Below, piece after piece: positions 6,246-6,415 of a stretch of 6,415 bases of DNA (positions are counted from its first letter, which is position 1; each line of letters opens with the position of its first letter). The stretch comes from an uncultured Collinsella sp. (GTDB lineage: Bacteria; Actinomycetota; Coriobacteriia; Coriobacteriales; Coriobacteriaceae): the NCBI GenBank assembly GCA_900551365.1, contig URVZ01000100.1:1-6415 (forward strand), given 5' to 3'. A program made the position numbers and the translations under genes. Under the pieces are notes generated by a model. That model did no database searches and was not told where the DNA came from. It was given only the letters and a program-made list of their open reading frames with translations.

Positions 6246-6290
6246 GGAGCCCGACCAGCTCGGCTCCGTCCATTGCACTCCCCCGATAAA

Positions 6291-6336
6291 CGGGAACGGG
6301 CCCGCCGGCAGTCAGTTGCCAGCGGGCCCGTTCCCG
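6291..6336. repeat. Long GC-rich perfect hairpin, possible minus-strand terminator or dispersed element
   Basis: CGGGAACGGGCCCGC (6291-6305) and GCGGGCCCGTTCCCG (6322-6336) are perfect 15-bp inverted arms. One C-A mismatch then GGCA/TGCC adds 4 more pairs, leaving the 6-base loop GTCAGT. No T tract follows on the plus strand; on the minus strand the hairpin is followed by TTTAT, a weak tail. It lies between the trpS terminator and a likely new plus-strand gene, so it would be in that gene's leader or upstream region. Confidence 0.75.
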
Positions 6337-6368
6337 AAGTACACCGTTGAATCGCACAGAGGGGAGGA

Positions 6369-6415
6369 ATGCGAATCAAACTCAACAGGGCAGGCTTTTT
6401 CATCGCCTATTGCCT
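6369..6415 (+). CDS. Start of an unidentified gene, cut by the right edge
   Basis: ATG 6369 opens a frame that stays open for 15 full codons to the window end. The purine-rich AGAGGGGAGGA directly before it can serve as a ribosome site, with AGAGG (6358-6362) 6 bases from the ATG. The visible peptide begins MRIKLNRAG and turns hydrophobic (FFIAYC), which looks like the start of a signal peptide or first membrane helix. Too little is present to name a family. The alternative, a minus-strand 63-codon frame running through both hairpins, is less likely. Confidence 0.42.
   Translation, partial: MRIKLNRAGFFIAYC

Noticed and set aside
6246..6267. Hairpin GGAGC/GCTCC just after the trpS terminator
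   Set aside because: A bulged 8-pair stem without a T tract, next to a strong terminator; probably incidental.
5121..6278. A 385-codon open frame antisense to trpS
   Set aside because: It mirrors trpS almost exactly, is rich in Val, Gly, His and Leu in the way GC-rich antisense frames are, and runs through the trpS terminator. The plus strand has clear synthetase motifs.
6212..6403. 63-codon minus-strand frame at the right edge
   Set aside because: It crosses two strong hairpins, has a weak ribosome site and a Pro/Arg/Ala-rich composition typical of spurious frames.

Overview
The window looks like chromosomal DNA of a GC-rich, Gram-positive anaerobe. The protein styles and arrangement fit the Coriobacteriia, with a Collinsella-like genome as the best guess; this taxonomic call is inference from protein resemblance, GC-rich third codon positions and strong Shine-Dalgarno sites. 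There is no sign of phage, insertion sequence, CRISPR or plasmid functions.

Left half (1-3237) reads on the minus strand. From right to left it holds: a radical SAM protein of the PflX type (2299-3237); a tRNA-Ala(CGC) (2075-2147) with a good sigma-70-type promoter (2161-2188) and an intrinsic terminator (2029-2060); a 150-residue protein of unknown function with an N-terminal coiled coil, a Pro/Lys/Ala linker and a C-terminal membrane anchor (1558-2010); and nicotinate phosphoribosyltransferase pncB (1475 to beyond the left edge). The tRNA terminator lies directly against the ribosome binding site of the coiled-coil gene, so that gene and possibly pncB may depend on read-through.

The centre (3238-3762) has no protein gene. 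Its main content is a probable non-coding RNA of about 170 nt on the plus strand (about 3388-3557). A 12-bp stem joins its two ends, a T-rich tail follows at once, and a TATGAT -10 box sits 7 nt before the inferred first base. The architecture and the 3' hairpin motif suggest 6S RNA, the RNA polymerase regulator, although sequence alone does not prove this.

Right half (3763-6415) reads on the plus strand: a polyprenyl-phosphate GlcNAc-1-phosphate transferase (TagO/WecA family, 3763-4962), tryptophanyl-tRNA synthetase trpS (5133-6182) with a strong terminator (6218-6245), a long GC-rich hairpin (6291-6336), and the likely first 15 codons of another gene at 6369.

The genes do not form one pathway. 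They are mostly housekeeping functions: NAD salvage, translation (tRNA-Ala, TrpRS), cell-envelope glycopolymer initiation and an iron-sulfur radical enzyme. The least ordinary parts are the structured RNA, the anchored coiled-coil protein and the terminator/leader arrangement beside the tRNA.
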